Assembly (NCBI GenBank): GCA_002747975.1
Contig: PDRA01000021.1
Location: 1-53,561 of the forward strand
Direction of reading: 5' to 3'
Length of the DNA stretch: 53,561 nucleotides
Source: Candidatus Altimarinota bacterium
GTDB lineage: Bacteria; Patescibacteriota; Gracilibacteria; BD1-5; UBA2023
Part shown: positions 31,901 to 43,702 of the stretch, piece by piece
Layout of the letters: each line of letters starts with the position of its first letter
How positions within the stretch are numbered: position 1 is the stretch's first letter
Made by a program: the position numbers and the translations under genes
Notes under the pieces: model-generated
The model's input: the letters and a program-made list of their open reading frames with translations, nothing else
Database searches by the model: none
What the model was told of the DNA's origin: nothing

Positions 31901-32839
31901 CTGTTCTTTGTGAGTAGCATTGTGCTGCTTTACACTTTCTTTATAGACTTCAAATTCTGCTTTTTGATCATCAGAAAGAGGGAAGACCGGAATTTTATAC
32001 TCTCAATAGTCTATCTTGAGGTCAATCATATTTGCAATTTTCTGCGTATTTTCATAGGCTTCTGGAGCATAGACAAACAGTTCTTTCATCTCATCTGAGC
32101 AGCGAATTGAATAGTCTCCTTCCATAAGCGTAGAACGATCTGGATCATCAAGCTCTCGTCCAGCTGCAACTGCCGACATCATATCCTGGACCTCAGCATC
32201 CTGAGTTGTAATGTAGTAAGCATTGTTTGTTCAGACATACTGGTAATTGCGATCTTTTGCAATACGGATAATGGTTTCATTTATTTTTGGCTGCATCGCT
32301 CGATCTGGATGCTCTTGTATTTCCAGAAAGAAATTTTGTGATCAAAAAATATTTATATAGTATTCAATTCGATCGATAATGTATGAATCTTCTTTTCCTG
32401 TGATGATTGCCTGTCAAATCTCTCCATACATTGAGCCAGAGAGGGCAATGATATTATTTCAGAATTCCTCTAAAAGCTCGAAATCAATACGAGGTTGACC
32501 TCATACATATCACTCAAGCTGAGATTTTGTCACAAGCTGGATAAGATTATGATAGCCTTGAAGGTTTTTGGCAAGCAATACAATTTCATAGAGTTCATTG
32601 TCCTTCTCTCGATTGGCTCGTCATTTTTTTGAGATTTGAAATTCGACTCAAATAATTGGTTTCACGCCTTCGTTTTCACAGGCTTGATAAAACTCAAAAG
32701 CACCGTAGAGATTTCCTGCATCAGTGATAGCGATAGCTTCTTGACCGAGCTCTTTGGCTCTGGCAGCAAGTTTTTTTGGGTTTCCAAGCGCCTGCTGAAA
32801 AGTATAGTGTGTATGGTTATGAAGGTGTATAAAAGACAT
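29000..32839 (-). CDS. dnaE: DNA polymerase III alpha subunit
   Basis: The protein has 1279 residues, typical of DnaE1. It is the replicative polymerase. The PHP domain starts at residue 2 (SFIHLHNHTHYTF). The palm carries PDIDVDF at residues 474-480, with the catalytic aspartates, and GTLAARAAVKDAGRALG follows. FAGYGFNKSHAACYSMIAYQ and SLYRPGPLQYIPEFIDRK are further family signatures, and an OB-fold region lies near the C terminus. The frame is unbroken across the whole length only if TGA means glycine. Its stop is 2 nt from that of the HExxH gene on the other strand. Confidence 0.97.
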
Positions 32840-33046
32840 GTTGTGTATTATAAAAAAAATTTAAGGAAAAGCAATATAGATTTTAAAAAGGATTTTTTGA
32901 TAAAAAAACTGGTAAAAAACCTGATCAAAAAGGGAAAAATCTTCTTTTCCTCTCAAAAAAGTATATAAAACAACAAAAACATTTGCATTATTTTTGAAAA
33001 TATGCTATCATATGTGCATACGTATATTTTTAACTTTCTTTCAATT

Positions 33047-34072
33047 ATGTCAATTTTTGATGATCTCCTCAAATGAGGAAACAAAACAGAGGATGCTGCT
33101 GCACAAGGGAGTGGGCAGGGAACTACTGCACAAGGGAGTGGACAGGGTGATGATGCTACGGCGCAAGCCCAAGCTGCAAATCCTATCTCAACTGAAGCCT
33201 CAGATATTATTATCCCTTCGGAACCTCAAATGCCAGCGGTCGAAAGTCCTGTTGTCCCAAATGTGATTGCCACTGATTCAACGGTGAATCCATCAATGGA
33301 GGCTGTCATGCCACAAAATACTCAAATGCAGGGGCCTACACAAAATATTCCTCTGCAAACAGCTCCTACTCCAGACCATCTGGCACCAATTCAAGAAATA
33401 AGTACCAATCCTCAAGCCGTTCTCGAGGCAAACACTCCAATCCCTACTACTCCAATCGAGCAGGTCAATAGCGAACCATCTATTGTTTCTCTCTCACCAG
33501 TTTCGAAAAATCCGAGTAAACCACAAGAAATGCAAGAGCCACAAATCTCTCAAACAAAACAGGAAGAAGGATGACTCTTTGATATGACACAAGCAGCAGA
33601 AGAAAATGAAATAAAATCAGAAGTCGAGAATTCAAAACCTCTCGATCCAATCCAAGCAATGACGCTTGAAGGATTTATTCACACCTCTCTCGAATCTATC
33701 GAATCTATGATGAGAGATCTTGATAATGAAAAAGTTGAAACTGAAGATAAGGCTGCTCAATATAAACAACAAAAAGAAGATTTTGCACAAAAAGAACAGG
33801 ATGCCTATGAGGCCATAACACAAATAGAGAAGAAAAAAGAAAGAGTAAAAAGGATACAAGAGTACTTCAGAGCGCAAGAAAAATGAGAAACACTCAAAGT
33901 ATCAGGATCAGTAGAAGCTGGACTGACAGAACTTTCAACAAAAGAAGCGGTCAAAAAAACAGTTGAACCAAAAAAACCAGCCACACGAGCAAAACGAAGT
34001 ACAAAAACACGAAAAACAACACGAAGAAAAACAACTGCAAAAAAAGAAACAGAAAATACTCCACTTCTCTAA
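33047..34072 (+). CDS. Low-complexity coiled-coil protein with histone-H1-like tail
   Basis: The protein has 341 residues. A short start (MSIFDDLLKGGNKTED) is followed by the duplicated heptad-like AQGSGQG segment (two copies around residues 18-34, 21-nt direct repeat in the DNA). Residues 50-170 are rich in Pro, Gln, Thr and Val. A central block (IQAMTLEGFIHTSLESIESMM) leads into a long coiled coil (about 225-285). The last 50 residues are extremely basic (KRSTKTRKTTRRKTTAKK), like histone H1 or bacterial Hc1/AlgP tails, which suggests DNA or RNA binding. No membrane segment is seen. The gene stands alone between dnaE and rpoD, and ends at a bidirectional terminator. I infer nucleoid association; it is not a recognised family. 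Confidence 0.8.
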
Positions 34073-34083
34073 GAAGATCCTAT

Positions 34084-34119
34084 AAAAAAAATACCCTTTC
34101 TTGAAAGGGTATTTTTTTA
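34084..34119. terminator. Bidirectional terminator between convergent genes
   Basis: A run of A, the stem ATACCCTTT, a short TCTTG-like loop, AAAGGGTAT and a run of T form a symmetrical hairpin. It can stop the 33047 gene on the plus strand and rpoD on the minus strand. Confidence 0.9.
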
Positions 34120-34131
34120 TGTACACATTTT

Positions 34132-35520
34132 TTAATTAAAAAAACGAATTCGATCAGAGCTTGGATGAGTACGAAGTTTTTCAAGGGTTTTTGCTTCTAT
34201 TTGTCGCACTCGTTCCCTCGTAACACCAAATTCTTTTCCTACCTCTTCGAGGGTGTGCATCTCTCATCCATCAAGACCAAACCGCATCACGACAATTTTC
34301 TTTTCTCGATCCGTCAAAAAATCAAGCATCTCATAGAGGTTTTCCTTGAGAATAGCTAAATTGGTCGCTCGCTCTGGTGTCAAATACTTGTCATCTTCTA
34401 CAAAATCTCCAAGCGTCGTATCTTCTTCTCCGCCAACAGGTGAATCCAAAGAAAGTGCATCCTGAGAAATTCGCATGATCTGACGTACCTTCTTGATATC
34501 CATATCCATTTCGAGAGCAAGCTCCTCCATAAGTGGCTCACGAGCAAGTTCCTGAGTCATACGACGGAAGGTGAATTTGAATTTATTGATCGTCTCCTCC
34601 ATGTGAACCGGAATACGAATAGTACGAGCCTGATCAGAAATAGCTCGTGTCACCCCCTGACGAATCCACCATGTTGCATAGGTCGAAAACTTGAATCCCC
34701 GATCGGGATCAAACTTGTCAACAGCCCGAAACAGACCAACATTTCCTTCTTGAACCAAATCAAGAAGACCAAGCCCTCTTCCCATATATTTTTTTGCAAT
34801 AGAGACAACCAGACGAAGATTAGCTTCAGCAAGCCGTTTTCTGGCATCTTGATCTCATTTTTGGATCAGTTTTCAGAGTCGAACTTCTTCCCCGGCATCA
34901 ATAAGATTAAATCGTCCAATTTCATTTAAATACATACGAATCGAATCATCGGAAATCTCTGAGAGATCGATTTCCTCTTTTTTGTCTTTTGTATCAAAAA
35001 CTCACTCCTGATCAAGAGAATCAACAAGATCAATTTTGAGCTTAGAAAGTCGAGCAAATACCTCATCCATAAACTCAATATCATCACTGTCTGGAAGGGC
35101 AGACATCACTTCATCATAGACGAGTTTTCCTTCAGATTTTCCTTTTTTAAAAAGAAACTGAAGCTCATCAGAAAGTCATTCGAGATATTCTTCTGGCACA
35201 CTGACATCAAGGAATTTTTTGAGTTGTTTTTGTCGACGCTTATCAGTAAAGAAGTCTTTTGGTGCCTTGTATTCAGACTCTTTTCATTTTTCTGATTTTT
35301 TAGCATCTTGAGAGTCATCCTCATCTTCTTCAAACTCATCTTCAAACACTTCTTTGAGTTCATCGAGATCCTCAGACTTGAGTTCTGCAAGGTCTTCTTT
35401 TGAGAGAATTTGAGAAGCATCAAGATCAAGAGAATCAAGATCGATAGAAGTCAAATCGACTTCTTGTGCTTTTTGAGATGATTTATCTTGTTTTTTTGGG
35501 GTCTTTGATTTTTGAGTCAT
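34132..35520 (-). CDS. rpoD: RNA polymerase sigma factor, RpoD (sigma-70)
   Basis: The protein has 462 residues. An acidic N-terminal region (about 1-90, with [18 protein letters not shown]) precedes region 1.2 ([14 protein letters not shown]). Region 2 includes [17 protein letters not shown] and [20 protein letters not shown], and the -10-recognition block [17 protein letters not shown]. Region 3 has [10 protein letters not shown]. Region 4 has [17 protein letters not shown] and the helix-turn-helix [21 protein letters not shown]. This is the housekeeping sigma factor, which agrees with the TTGACA/TATAAT promoters seen here. It starts 8 nt after dnaG. Confidence 0.97.
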
Positions 35521-35528
35521 AATAAAAA

Positions 35529-37187
35529 TTAAGATTTAAGAACACTTTGAGAAATTCACAGTTTCTTTGCTTTTTTGATAAAAACATCAATAGGCGTATT
35601 TGCCGATCGATTCTTGTATTCCTTGGCAAGCAAAAGACCATGAATACGATTTAAAATATCCATCATATTCTTTTTTTGAATATCCTGTGATGATGATGGG
35701 TTGGCTTCTTCAAGATATAAAATTATGGTGTTGAGCGTTTCGGTATCATCATCGAGTAATTTCTCTGATAATACTCGCACCAGCAATCAAGCACCCTCGA
35801 TTGAAGAAAGATCCTCTATAGTATACGCAAATTTTTCAAAAAACAAGTCAAAAAAATTATATTTCCATAAATAGACAGCAAGCAAATCCAAAATTGACGG
35901 GGTAAATGATGAAGTTTCATCTTCCATTTTTTGTGAGTGAGCCGGCAAACGCAGGCGACGATAGGTACTATACAACACATCAATAGAAATACCAAGACTC
36001 GAAGCAATATGCTGCATATAAATATCAACCTCCACTTCAGACTTGAGTTGTTTTATGAGTCGAAGGCAGGTTTCTATGAGTTGTTTTTTACCGATAATAG
36101 TTGATGTATCGTATTTTTTTTCTCCCATTTTCAGATAAAAATCAACCACATTGAGCGCTGTTTCTTTCAGAGATTCGACGTTCCCACCACTTTGGACGTA
36201 GTCATCTGGATCTTTGCCATTTGGAATATGAATAATTCTAATTTCTATATCTTGATTCAAGAGGTTTTCTATTGAAGCAAATGTCGCCTGTACTCAGGCA
36301 TTATCACTGTCAAGCATTAGATATACCACCTTAGAAAATCGTTTTAAAATCCGAATATGATGCGGGGTAAGAGCCGTTCCACTGATTCCGACAACATTGG
36401 TAAGTCCTGCCTGATGGAGTGAAATGGTGTCCATTTGTCATTCGACGATATACACTTCTCCACACTTCATAATAGACTGCTTTGCGAGGTGGAGCCCATA
36501 GAGGATTTGGCTTTTGTCGAAAATGCTGGATGCTGGAGAATTGAGATACTTTGGCTCACCAGAAGAGAGGATCCGACCAGTAAATGCTACTGTATTTCCC
36601 ATCATATTTGCAATCGGAAATATCACACGACCAAAAAATTTATCTCGATTTGAATTGACAAAAATCCCACATTCTTTGAGGAAAGAAATATCGAATCACT
36701 GGGCTTTCAGGGCATACAAAAGATCTCGTGGCGCAGAGGAATACCCAAGTTTGAAAGCCTTGATCGTCTCAAGAGTCATTCATCGATTTGTAAGGTACTC
36801 AAGGGCTTTTTTTCCTTCGTCAGAAAACAAATGACTGTGATACCAATCTGTAGCAATCTTATGAGCAAGATAGGGATCTTTTTCTGGTGGGATTGCCTTG
36901 TTACTAAACCCTTTGAGCTCAATACCCGCTTCTTTGGCAAGAATTTTGACAGCTTCTCTGTACTCAATTTGTTCTATTTCCATCAAAAAATTGATGGGAC
37001 CTCAGCCTTTCCCACAACCAAAACACTTGGCAATATTTTTTGCTGGAGAAATTACAAAAGATGGTGTCTTTTCTTGATGAAATGGACAGAGAGCCTTGTA
37101 ATTGGCACCAGCTCGCTTGGTTTGAGTGTATCGATTGACCACATCGAGTATGGCAATTCGAGATTCTATATCTTGGCGAAGAGACAC
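35529..37187 (-). CDS. dnaG: DNA primase
   Basis: The protein has 552 residues. The N-terminal zinc site is CPFHQEKTPSF followed by KCFGCGKGG. The TOPRIM domain shows VYIVEGQMDTISLHQAG, ISGTALTPHHIRIL and VYLMLDSDNAG. The C-terminal helicase-binding region is helical and weakly conserved. Six or more Gly residues come from TGA, including GKGG and the ending GISQSVLKS, so the true stop is TAA at 35529. Primase followed directly by rpoD is the conserved macromolecular-synthesis order; rpsU, often first in that operon, is absent here. Confidence 0.96.
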
Positions 37188-37224
37188 TGATTTTTTGAAG
37201 TTAGAAATTAGATATGCGATTGAT

Positions 37225-38880
37225 TTATTGACGAATTTTGAATTCTACATTATCGATATTAGAAGCAACATTTTTGAGCCAGAAAGGCGATGAACGGATA
37301 TCAACCTCTTTGACATGTCATTCATTGATGAGCTTTTCTATAGCTTTATCATTTGGTAATCAAAGAATAAGTGTTTTAAGGTGTTTTACAATAACATTTG
37401 TTGCATTTTCAAAATCAAAAGTCTTACTGGCCTCAAGTTCCATGGTTGCTTTAACTGAAAGTCCATCTTTTGCTCGAGAAATCACATTTGCAATTCGCAA
37501 TGTATCAGCATGGATAGAAAGCTCTTTTTCTGATCCATCAAGGAGTTTTTCCCGAAATACTCGTGTCAAATATTCTATCGTCGCTTTTTTATCAATAATA
37601 AGAGCTGTGACCTGAGTCTTGACTTTGAGTTCAATTTCATCAGCAAAATCTCAATACTTGTGGCCAGATACGATTTCAAATGTTGTACCAGAAAACGAAA
37701 CACCATCAGAAAACAGCATATAATCACCTCCTATTTCTGGGGCATTATTTTGAATTTTTTCTTGTACCATATCAATTCATATTTTTTTAACCTGTTCAGT
37801 AAGAACTCATTCAAATCACTTCACTTCTTTTTCTGTGACCTGATGCCTCGTTGGATTTTGTCCACCAGAAAAATCACCCTTTGCTTTTGCATAGACCTTA
37901 TCTCGATTAAATTTGAGTCCTGGAATCGTCAAATCGGTTCCTGCCAGAATATTTCCTCGCTCTCATATAATCCTATCAGCTGCATCATAATCATCGGCCA
38001 CCACCTCTACATCAGTCGTTCCCATTTCTGTGAAACCATTGAGACTTTTAGACTTTGGAATTTTTACCCAGTCAAGCGATCGAAACACGAGTCCATCAGG
38101 CGTGACAAATCGAGTTGATGGACGAAGTTCTTGGTTGACAGTCAGTTCATTATAAATAGTAATAATTCATCGAGATCGTAACGCCGACTCTGGATCAATC
38201 GTTTTGACAGTAAAACGCATGGTTGTCTCAACAGGGAACTCCAATTTTTTCATTTGTTTTACATTATCTGCTTCAAGAAGGGATCCTGTCATTATCTTGT
38301 AAATGATATTCGCTGGTACCGATTCTACTGTTATTTGAGGGCTTACTGTGACAATAGTTTTTGAAACTGCAAAGTGAAAAATAAAGAGAAGAAGTGTCAC
38401 AGAAACAAATAATCCTGCAATAATCAAAATTATTTGTCCATTGTGCTTTTTGAAATGAGGAAGTTTTTTCGTTTTTGTTTTACGAATAAAGAGTATAAAC
38501 CATATATACATCGCACCTCGTCGGATTTCATACCATAAATATTCAAGCATGCTCATATTATGAGTGGCAAGATTACCTGATGTATACTTACGCTCAAATT
38601 CTGCTCGAAGTCATGCTACTTCTGCTTGTATTCCAAGTGATTGAGCTGAAAGCATGGTTTTTTTGTCGGCGACTCGAAGGATATATCGATCACTGGCAAA
38701 ACGCTTCGAAAGCACAAGTAAAAAATCTCGAGAAATTGGAAAACTGGCATCAAGCAAATCAATCTTGATAACCTGTGTATGCGTATTAAGCATATCATTG
38801 ATCTGCTTAATAGCAGTAATTCGAGACGCATCAGCGCTTATTCGAAGGGTGGTATTATTTTTATGATTTTTTTTTGACAT
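37225..38880 (-). CDS. Single-pass membrane protein of unknown function
   Basis: The protein has 551 residues. Residues 1-100 form a cytosolic domain (TTLRISADASRITAIKQIN, RYILRVADKKTMLS). One membrane helix lies near residues 150-172 (GQIILIIAGLFVSVTLLLFIF). The rest should be outside the membrane: beta-rich sequence with SKTIVTVSPQITVESVPANI, GNILAGTDLTIPGL and a tail with VKEVDIRSSPFWLKNVASNI. It begins 2 nt after the FtsA/PilM-like gene, so the pair is an operon. The layout resembles a PilN-like or baseplate-J-like assembly protein, but I see no defining motif. An in-frame TGA joins the N-terminal domain to the rest. The name is left open. Confidence 0.72.
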
Positions 38881-38882
38881 AA

Positions 38883-40097
38883 TTATTCGTAATTATAAAG
38901 GACATATCGTAGAATGCGGACGAGTGGATCTTTTTTGACAAACAGAAGTTCAGAGGCGATGAGAGAAAGTCCATAGGTAATAGCTTCTTGATGACGAAAT
39001 TCTCTTGGTATCAAAGTGGTCATCCGCTTTTTTCTTACTGAGTATCACAGAAGTTTTTCAAAATACCTTCAAAATGTTCTTGTTACATATGGATTTTCAA
39101 AAATATTTCCGTGAAAAAATGCATGAGAAAAGCGTATATTTGTGGTGTTTTCTTGAAGAAATCATGCTATCATATCACTGATATATTCAAAGAAATCAGC
39201 CACAACCGCTCGGTACACATCGCCGCGAATTGCCTGTTCATCCCAAATAATATTTTCTATTTGAAGAAGTGAAAGAAAGGTTCAATGTGTTTTTTTATGA
39301 GCATCACGGATATTTTCCATTAGCATTCGAGTTCCGACTGGAAATGTTTCAAGCTTATAGATTTCATTATTTTGAGTAAGTGTGATATTTGTATAGGTAT
39401 ACCCAATATCAATATAACAAGCGGTATCAAGAGCATACTCAGTCTGCTCGACAATTTTTGGAAGAACGAGAGGGGTTGGAATCAAAGAAATCGTCCGCTC
39501 ATCGAGACTTGCCATCAGAGATTTGATAATATTAAATTGACTTGATGGTACAAAAATATTGATAATACACAAAGAGACTTTTTTTCCTTTTGATCCAATA
39601 GGCTGGACCACTCTTTGTTCGTCGATATTCACACGAGTAATCGTCGAGGAAACCAACCGAAGATCAGTTGAAAGTCCTCAAAGTTTTTTGTAGGCTTTCT
39701 CACGAGCCCGTCGAAACGAAGCTCACTCTGTTTTTTTGATCATAGTATCTAACTCATCCATCGTCATAGGGTCATTTGGATCACTCCTGAGATACTGGGT
39801 CGAAATAGTATCAGTAATGAAATATTGAGAAGAAAATGAAGCAATAATATCTTTTGGGATTTCATCGAGATCTTTTGATGCATGAGTAATAGCCTGTACA
39901 ACTGTCTTCATGACACCAGAGAGATTATCAATTTCTCACTCTACAAAATTTTTTCTATTTTGCCGAACAGTCGCATAACCAACTTCCTTGAGCGTCATAT
40001 CCTCAATATCATACACTCCCACTTTTGCTCGATAGGTACCGAGATCCAGTGAAATGAATCGATTATAATCGTGGATATGAGAAAGACTAAATGCCAT
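38883..40097 (-). CDS. FtsA/PilM-like actin-family ATPase
   Basis: The protein has 404 residues. The phosphate-1 loop RFISLDLGTYRAKVGVYDIE, cut here to LDLGTYRAKVGVYD, opens an actin-like fold. An inserted domain follows (PKDIIASFSSQYFITDT). The phosphate-2 loop is CYIDIGYTYTNITL, and the segment after it reads KLETFPVGTRMLMENI, as in the IPVGG of FtsA and PilM. FtsA anchors FtsZ to the membrane; PilM is the cytoplasmic anchor of type IV pilus assembly. The downstream membrane protein with a cytosolic domain and the presence of pilins in the window would suit PilM, and the FtsQ-like gene would suit FtsA, so I do not choose. Confidence 0.8.
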
Positions 40098-40207
40098 AAA
40101 ACTACAAGAAAAACCTCTCCTCAAAATAGTGAGATATTTAATGAATCATATAATATAAAATTTTGAGAAAAAAGCAAATTTGTTTCACTCGAATATATAC
40201 AAAAAAT

Positions 40208-40483
40208 CTACACGTCTTCGTGCTCTTTGATGCCTCCAAGATAATTTCCATCACTATCGGCTTCTTGCCAGCTAATTGCATTCACTGGACAAGCAGAAAT
40301 AGAATCGTCAACATCCTGCCCACTATAATCATCGAGTGGAAGGACACAAGAAAGCCCATCATCATCCAGTTCAAAAACATTACTCGAAATTGATACACAA
40401 GCACTGCAGCCGATGCAAGTAGAATTCACATGAGGCTTTTTTAATACTCATTGAAGTTTATTTTTTTGTTCGTCAGAAAGCAT
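40208..40483 (-). CDS. Ferredoxin with one 4Fe-4S cluster
   Basis: The protein has 91 residues and is acidic. The cluster ligands are C23, C26 and C29 in CIGCSAC and C65 in SACPVNAISW. This is the single-cluster ferredoxin type that passes one electron. The TGA-Gly at residue 12 extends the protein to the ATG at 40483. No redox enzyme is next to it, so its partner is not identified here. Confidence 0.93.
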
Positions 40484-40518
40484 AGAAATAAAAATTATTC
40501 TTGCATATTTTATAAAAA

Positions 40519-40548
40519 TTGGTATTATTAGCAAGATTTTTTTATACT
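40519..40548 (+). promoter_or_regulatory. Promoter of the O-antigen ligase-like gene, leaderless type
   Basis: TTGGTA at 40519-40524 and TATACT at 40543-40548 are 18 nt apart, and the ATG at 40555 follows 6 nt later. It is the third promoter in the window with this spacing to the start codon. Confidence 0.5.
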
Positions 40549-40554
40549 TTTTTT

Positions 40555-41859
40555 ATGATACGGACTCTTTTTGATTGGATTCTTCGATTCCTTATAGTAT
40601 TTCTTCCTTTCTCTACGGTTATTAGCGTGTTTCTTGTTTACAGGGTAGGGATTCCTTGAAGCCAATTTATCAAAGAAATTCTTCTCTTTTTTATTTTTCT
40701 TTTGTGTTTTTTACTCTTACTTGAAAAATGGAGAAAAACGAAGAAATTTCCTCTTCAACTTGGCTGGCTTGATGGTATTATAATTACCTATATCATCTGG
40801 ATGGTTGCAATCACTCTTCCGACAACTGGACTCAGCGGTCTTATATATGGAGGTCGCTATGATCTCATATTTCTCCTTGTATTTTTGTGTCTCTATCATG
40901 GATATGAATTTCTTTCCAAGCCATTTTCTTACTACCTCAAGCTATTTCTCATCTCTGGGGGAATCATGCTGTTTTTGAGTGGACTGCTCAAGTGGCCTCT
41001 CTCCGAAGATATACTTCTTTGGTTTGGGTATTCTGGAAATCCGTCTGCATGGCAGTTTGGAAGTGCTCCTCCTATTTTTCACTGAGTCGATGGAGCAAAT
41101 GTACGAAGGTTTCAGGGTCTCCTTGACGGACCAAATACAATGGGGGCATATGTTATCTTCTTTTTTTGAGTCTTTCTCTATTACTCAAGACGGCACAAAG
41201 ATTGGTATTTTGTCATCGGAATAATAAGTATTGTCCTTGTCATGATGGTAATGTATACCTATTCCCGAAGTGCCTGGATTGGACTGGCTGGAGCTGGACT
41301 CTTGATGATACTTGCCAGCATGAAATCACTCTATAAAAGATACAAATTACAGTCATTTGTTCTTTTTGCTGTTCTTTGAGTTGTCATCGGATACCTCTAT
41401 GTACACTACACAACACAAAACACAGCTGTCATCAATCGTACTGGATCAAATATATGACACTTTGAGAGAATTATCTTTGGATGGAACCGATTTCTTTCTC
41501 ATCCAATAGGGCAGGGAATGGGAAGTGCTGGACCTGCCTATAGACATGTACAGGATTTAAAATGACTTTCTCATGATGAGGTCGAAAAAATAGACTATGA
41601 ATATATCCCTGAAAGCTGGTTTGTACAGCAGTGTATAGAGGGTGGGATTATATGATGAGCACTATTTTTTATTATTATTGGAGCCCTTGGAATTCTCTTG
41701 CTCTTGTTTCATCCATTCCTATGAGCGGCGTTTGGCGGTGTTGCGGCTATGAATCTCGTCCTTCATACCTATGAATCAAGTGTAGTATCGTATACAATTT
41801 TTATTATTATCTGAATCATTCTCGGGTATGCAAAAAGTAAACGCAAAAAATCGCGATAA
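40555..41859 (+). CDS. O-antigen ligase / Wzy-type polysaccharide membrane protein
   Basis: The protein has 434 residues and ten or more hydrophobic segments. The family's large loop is recognisable: VRRFQGLLDGPNTMGAYV, YSRSAWIGLAGAGLLMIL, then HFERIIFGWNRFLSHPIGQG and the ESWFVQQCIEGGIIGG block. Proteins of this kind join sugar chains to a lipid or protein acceptor, or polymerise them, outside the membrane. Ligase and polymerase cannot be separated by sequence at this level. The glycosyltransferase gene that follows overlaps its end by 32 nt, so a surface-glycan role is likely. Confidence 0.85.
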
Positions 41860-42928
41860 GATATTTCTTTTTGTCGGAAGACTTGAAAAAGAGAAATGAG
41901 TTGATATCCTTCTCAAAATTCTCGATGACAAGAGAAATACAGCAGGGGACTGGAAATGGCACATTTTTTGAGATGGGAGTTTTTTTGACGCACTCAAAAA
42001 AAGAGAAAGTAATAAGATTATCGTGCATGGAAATGTCAGCACAAAAATTTTAAATACTTTTTTTAAAAAAGCGAGTTTGACATTTATGCCATCAAGATTT
42101 CTCGAAACTTTTGGGCTTGTGGCACTTGAGAGTCTTTCAAATGGTACGCCAGTATGTGGATTTGCGAAAGGAGGCCTTGCTGATATGATTCCTCCAAGTC
42201 TTACCATCGATGAAGCGCATCCAATTGATAGCTTTTTTGAAAAAGCACAAAACAACCATTTTGAACTCATAGATACAGAGCCTTTTAGCTACCAAACTTG
42301 GGAAAAAAATCTTATAAAACATACCAAAGGTACAAAAAAAATACTTCTTATCTCGGACTACATTAGTCGGATTGGTGGAGCTGAAACCTATACCATCAAT
42401 CTCAAGAACTCACTCGAAAGCATCGGAAAAACAGTCAGGATTATTGGGTGTAAAAAAAGTCCTTCTCCCCTCATGAGAAAACTTTTGTTTTTGATGACGC
42501 CATTTGCTTTTTGGAGGGCTCAAAAGATAAAAACAGAAGTGCGAACTTTTGGGCCAGATCTCATCTGGTGCGGAACGATAACTCGCTACATTGGTCCTTG
42601 GGGAGCAAGAGTTATCGCAAAAGATCGCAATAGTAAAAAATATATTACTCATCACGATATAGGACTAATATGTCCACGACCATCCAAAATATACCATGAA
42701 ACTCAGATTCCAAAATCCCTCACACTTTCGAGCTGGCTCCGATGAGAGCGAAATATATTGAGTATACTTTTGATACTCGGGAAGTGGCTCTATGTACAGT
42801 GGATTTGGAGATATATAAGGACTTTTGATATTCATCTTCTTCCATCAAAATGGATCAAAAAACACCTTCCAAGAAACGTGGAAAGGAAGGTATTCGAACA
42901 TACAATATTTGAAGAAGAAAAGACTTAA
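41828..42928 (+). CDS. Glycosyltransferase with donor domain before acceptor domain
   Basis: The protein has 366 residues. Residues 10-165 are a GT4 C-terminal (donor) domain: IFLFVGRLEKEKGVDILLKIL, KIIVHGNVS, FMPSRFLETFGLVALESLSN with the E-x7-E motif, and VCGFAKGGLADMI. At about residue 172 a new start-like segment begins, KKILLISDYISRIGGAETYT, which is a GT4 N-terminal (acceptor) domain; it runs through VRTFGPDLIWCGTITRY to DIHLLPSKWIKKHLP and then stops without its own donor half. The order is therefore the reverse of a normal GT-B enzyme. It could be a fusion of two broken genes, or a working permuted enzyme. It overlaps the preceding gene by 32 nt. Confidence 0.8.
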
Positions 42929-43031
42929 ATCAAAATAACCCCCTTAAAAAAATGAAAATATAAATATTTTTTTGTTTTTTTCTATTTTTGTGTATACTCT
43001 TGTAGGAACTATATATTAATTTCATGATATT

Positions 43032-43646
43032 ATGCATTCCAAAAAAACACAGGGTTTTACACTCGTAGAGCTTATTGTGGTTATAGCTATTATTGGCCTC
43101 TTAATAGTAGCTATTGCCAATCTTATTAACAGCCAAAATACAAAACAGCAACGAGCTATCCGATTCGCAGAACTGACTGAGGATATTATTACCGGTGCAA
43201 AACAAGACATGATCATCTGACGTGGATCACAGTCTGGAAGTGCTCCAGATGTAACCATGATACCAAATACATACCGATTAGTTATTGTCTCGACTGGAAG
43301 TATCGAGAGTAAATATCTCCCAAAAGGGGAAACAGCCGGAAATGAAAAAAACAAGAAAATATACAAAAGACCTTTTCTTGAATGAGACAGAAATTATATC
43401 ATAGAAAAAATCCAAACTTCAAGCGGAAGAATTCAGACAAATGATACCCTCCCAAACTGAAAAGGATGGACCGATACCGATACTCTCACAATACAATTTG
43501 GAAACAATGGAACTATGAGTCTAGGCGGAAGTGTAAGCTTTATGATCACGATTGAATATGAAGGATTCCGCCGATATGTGGTCGGGGATACTGTTTCTGG
43601 AATTATTACCACTTATCGAAAACCAATCCAAGAAGAAACACCTTAA
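43032..43646 (+). CDS. Type IV pilin-like protein (pseudopilin)
   Basis: The protein has 204 residues. A short basic leader ending in glycine precedes GFTLVELIVVIAIIGLL, the prepilin-peptidase site and assembly helix of type IV pilins and type II pseudopilins, with Glu at mature position 5. The rest is a beta-rich globular domain. Prepilin peptidase and the pilus ATPase are not in this window. A TATACT -10 box at 42993-42998 probably drives it, and a terminator follows, so it is a single-gene unit. Confidence 0.93.
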
Positions 43647-43670
43647 AATTCCTTCGTTTTAATGATACCT

Positions 43671-43702
43671 AAGAGGAAAAGTCAATATTTTTCCTCTTTT
43701 TT
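43671..43702 (+). terminator. Rho-independent terminator
   Basis: AAGAGGAAAA pairs with TTTTCCTCTT around GTCAATAT or a similar loop, with a T run after it. It ends the pilin gene. Confidence 0.8.
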
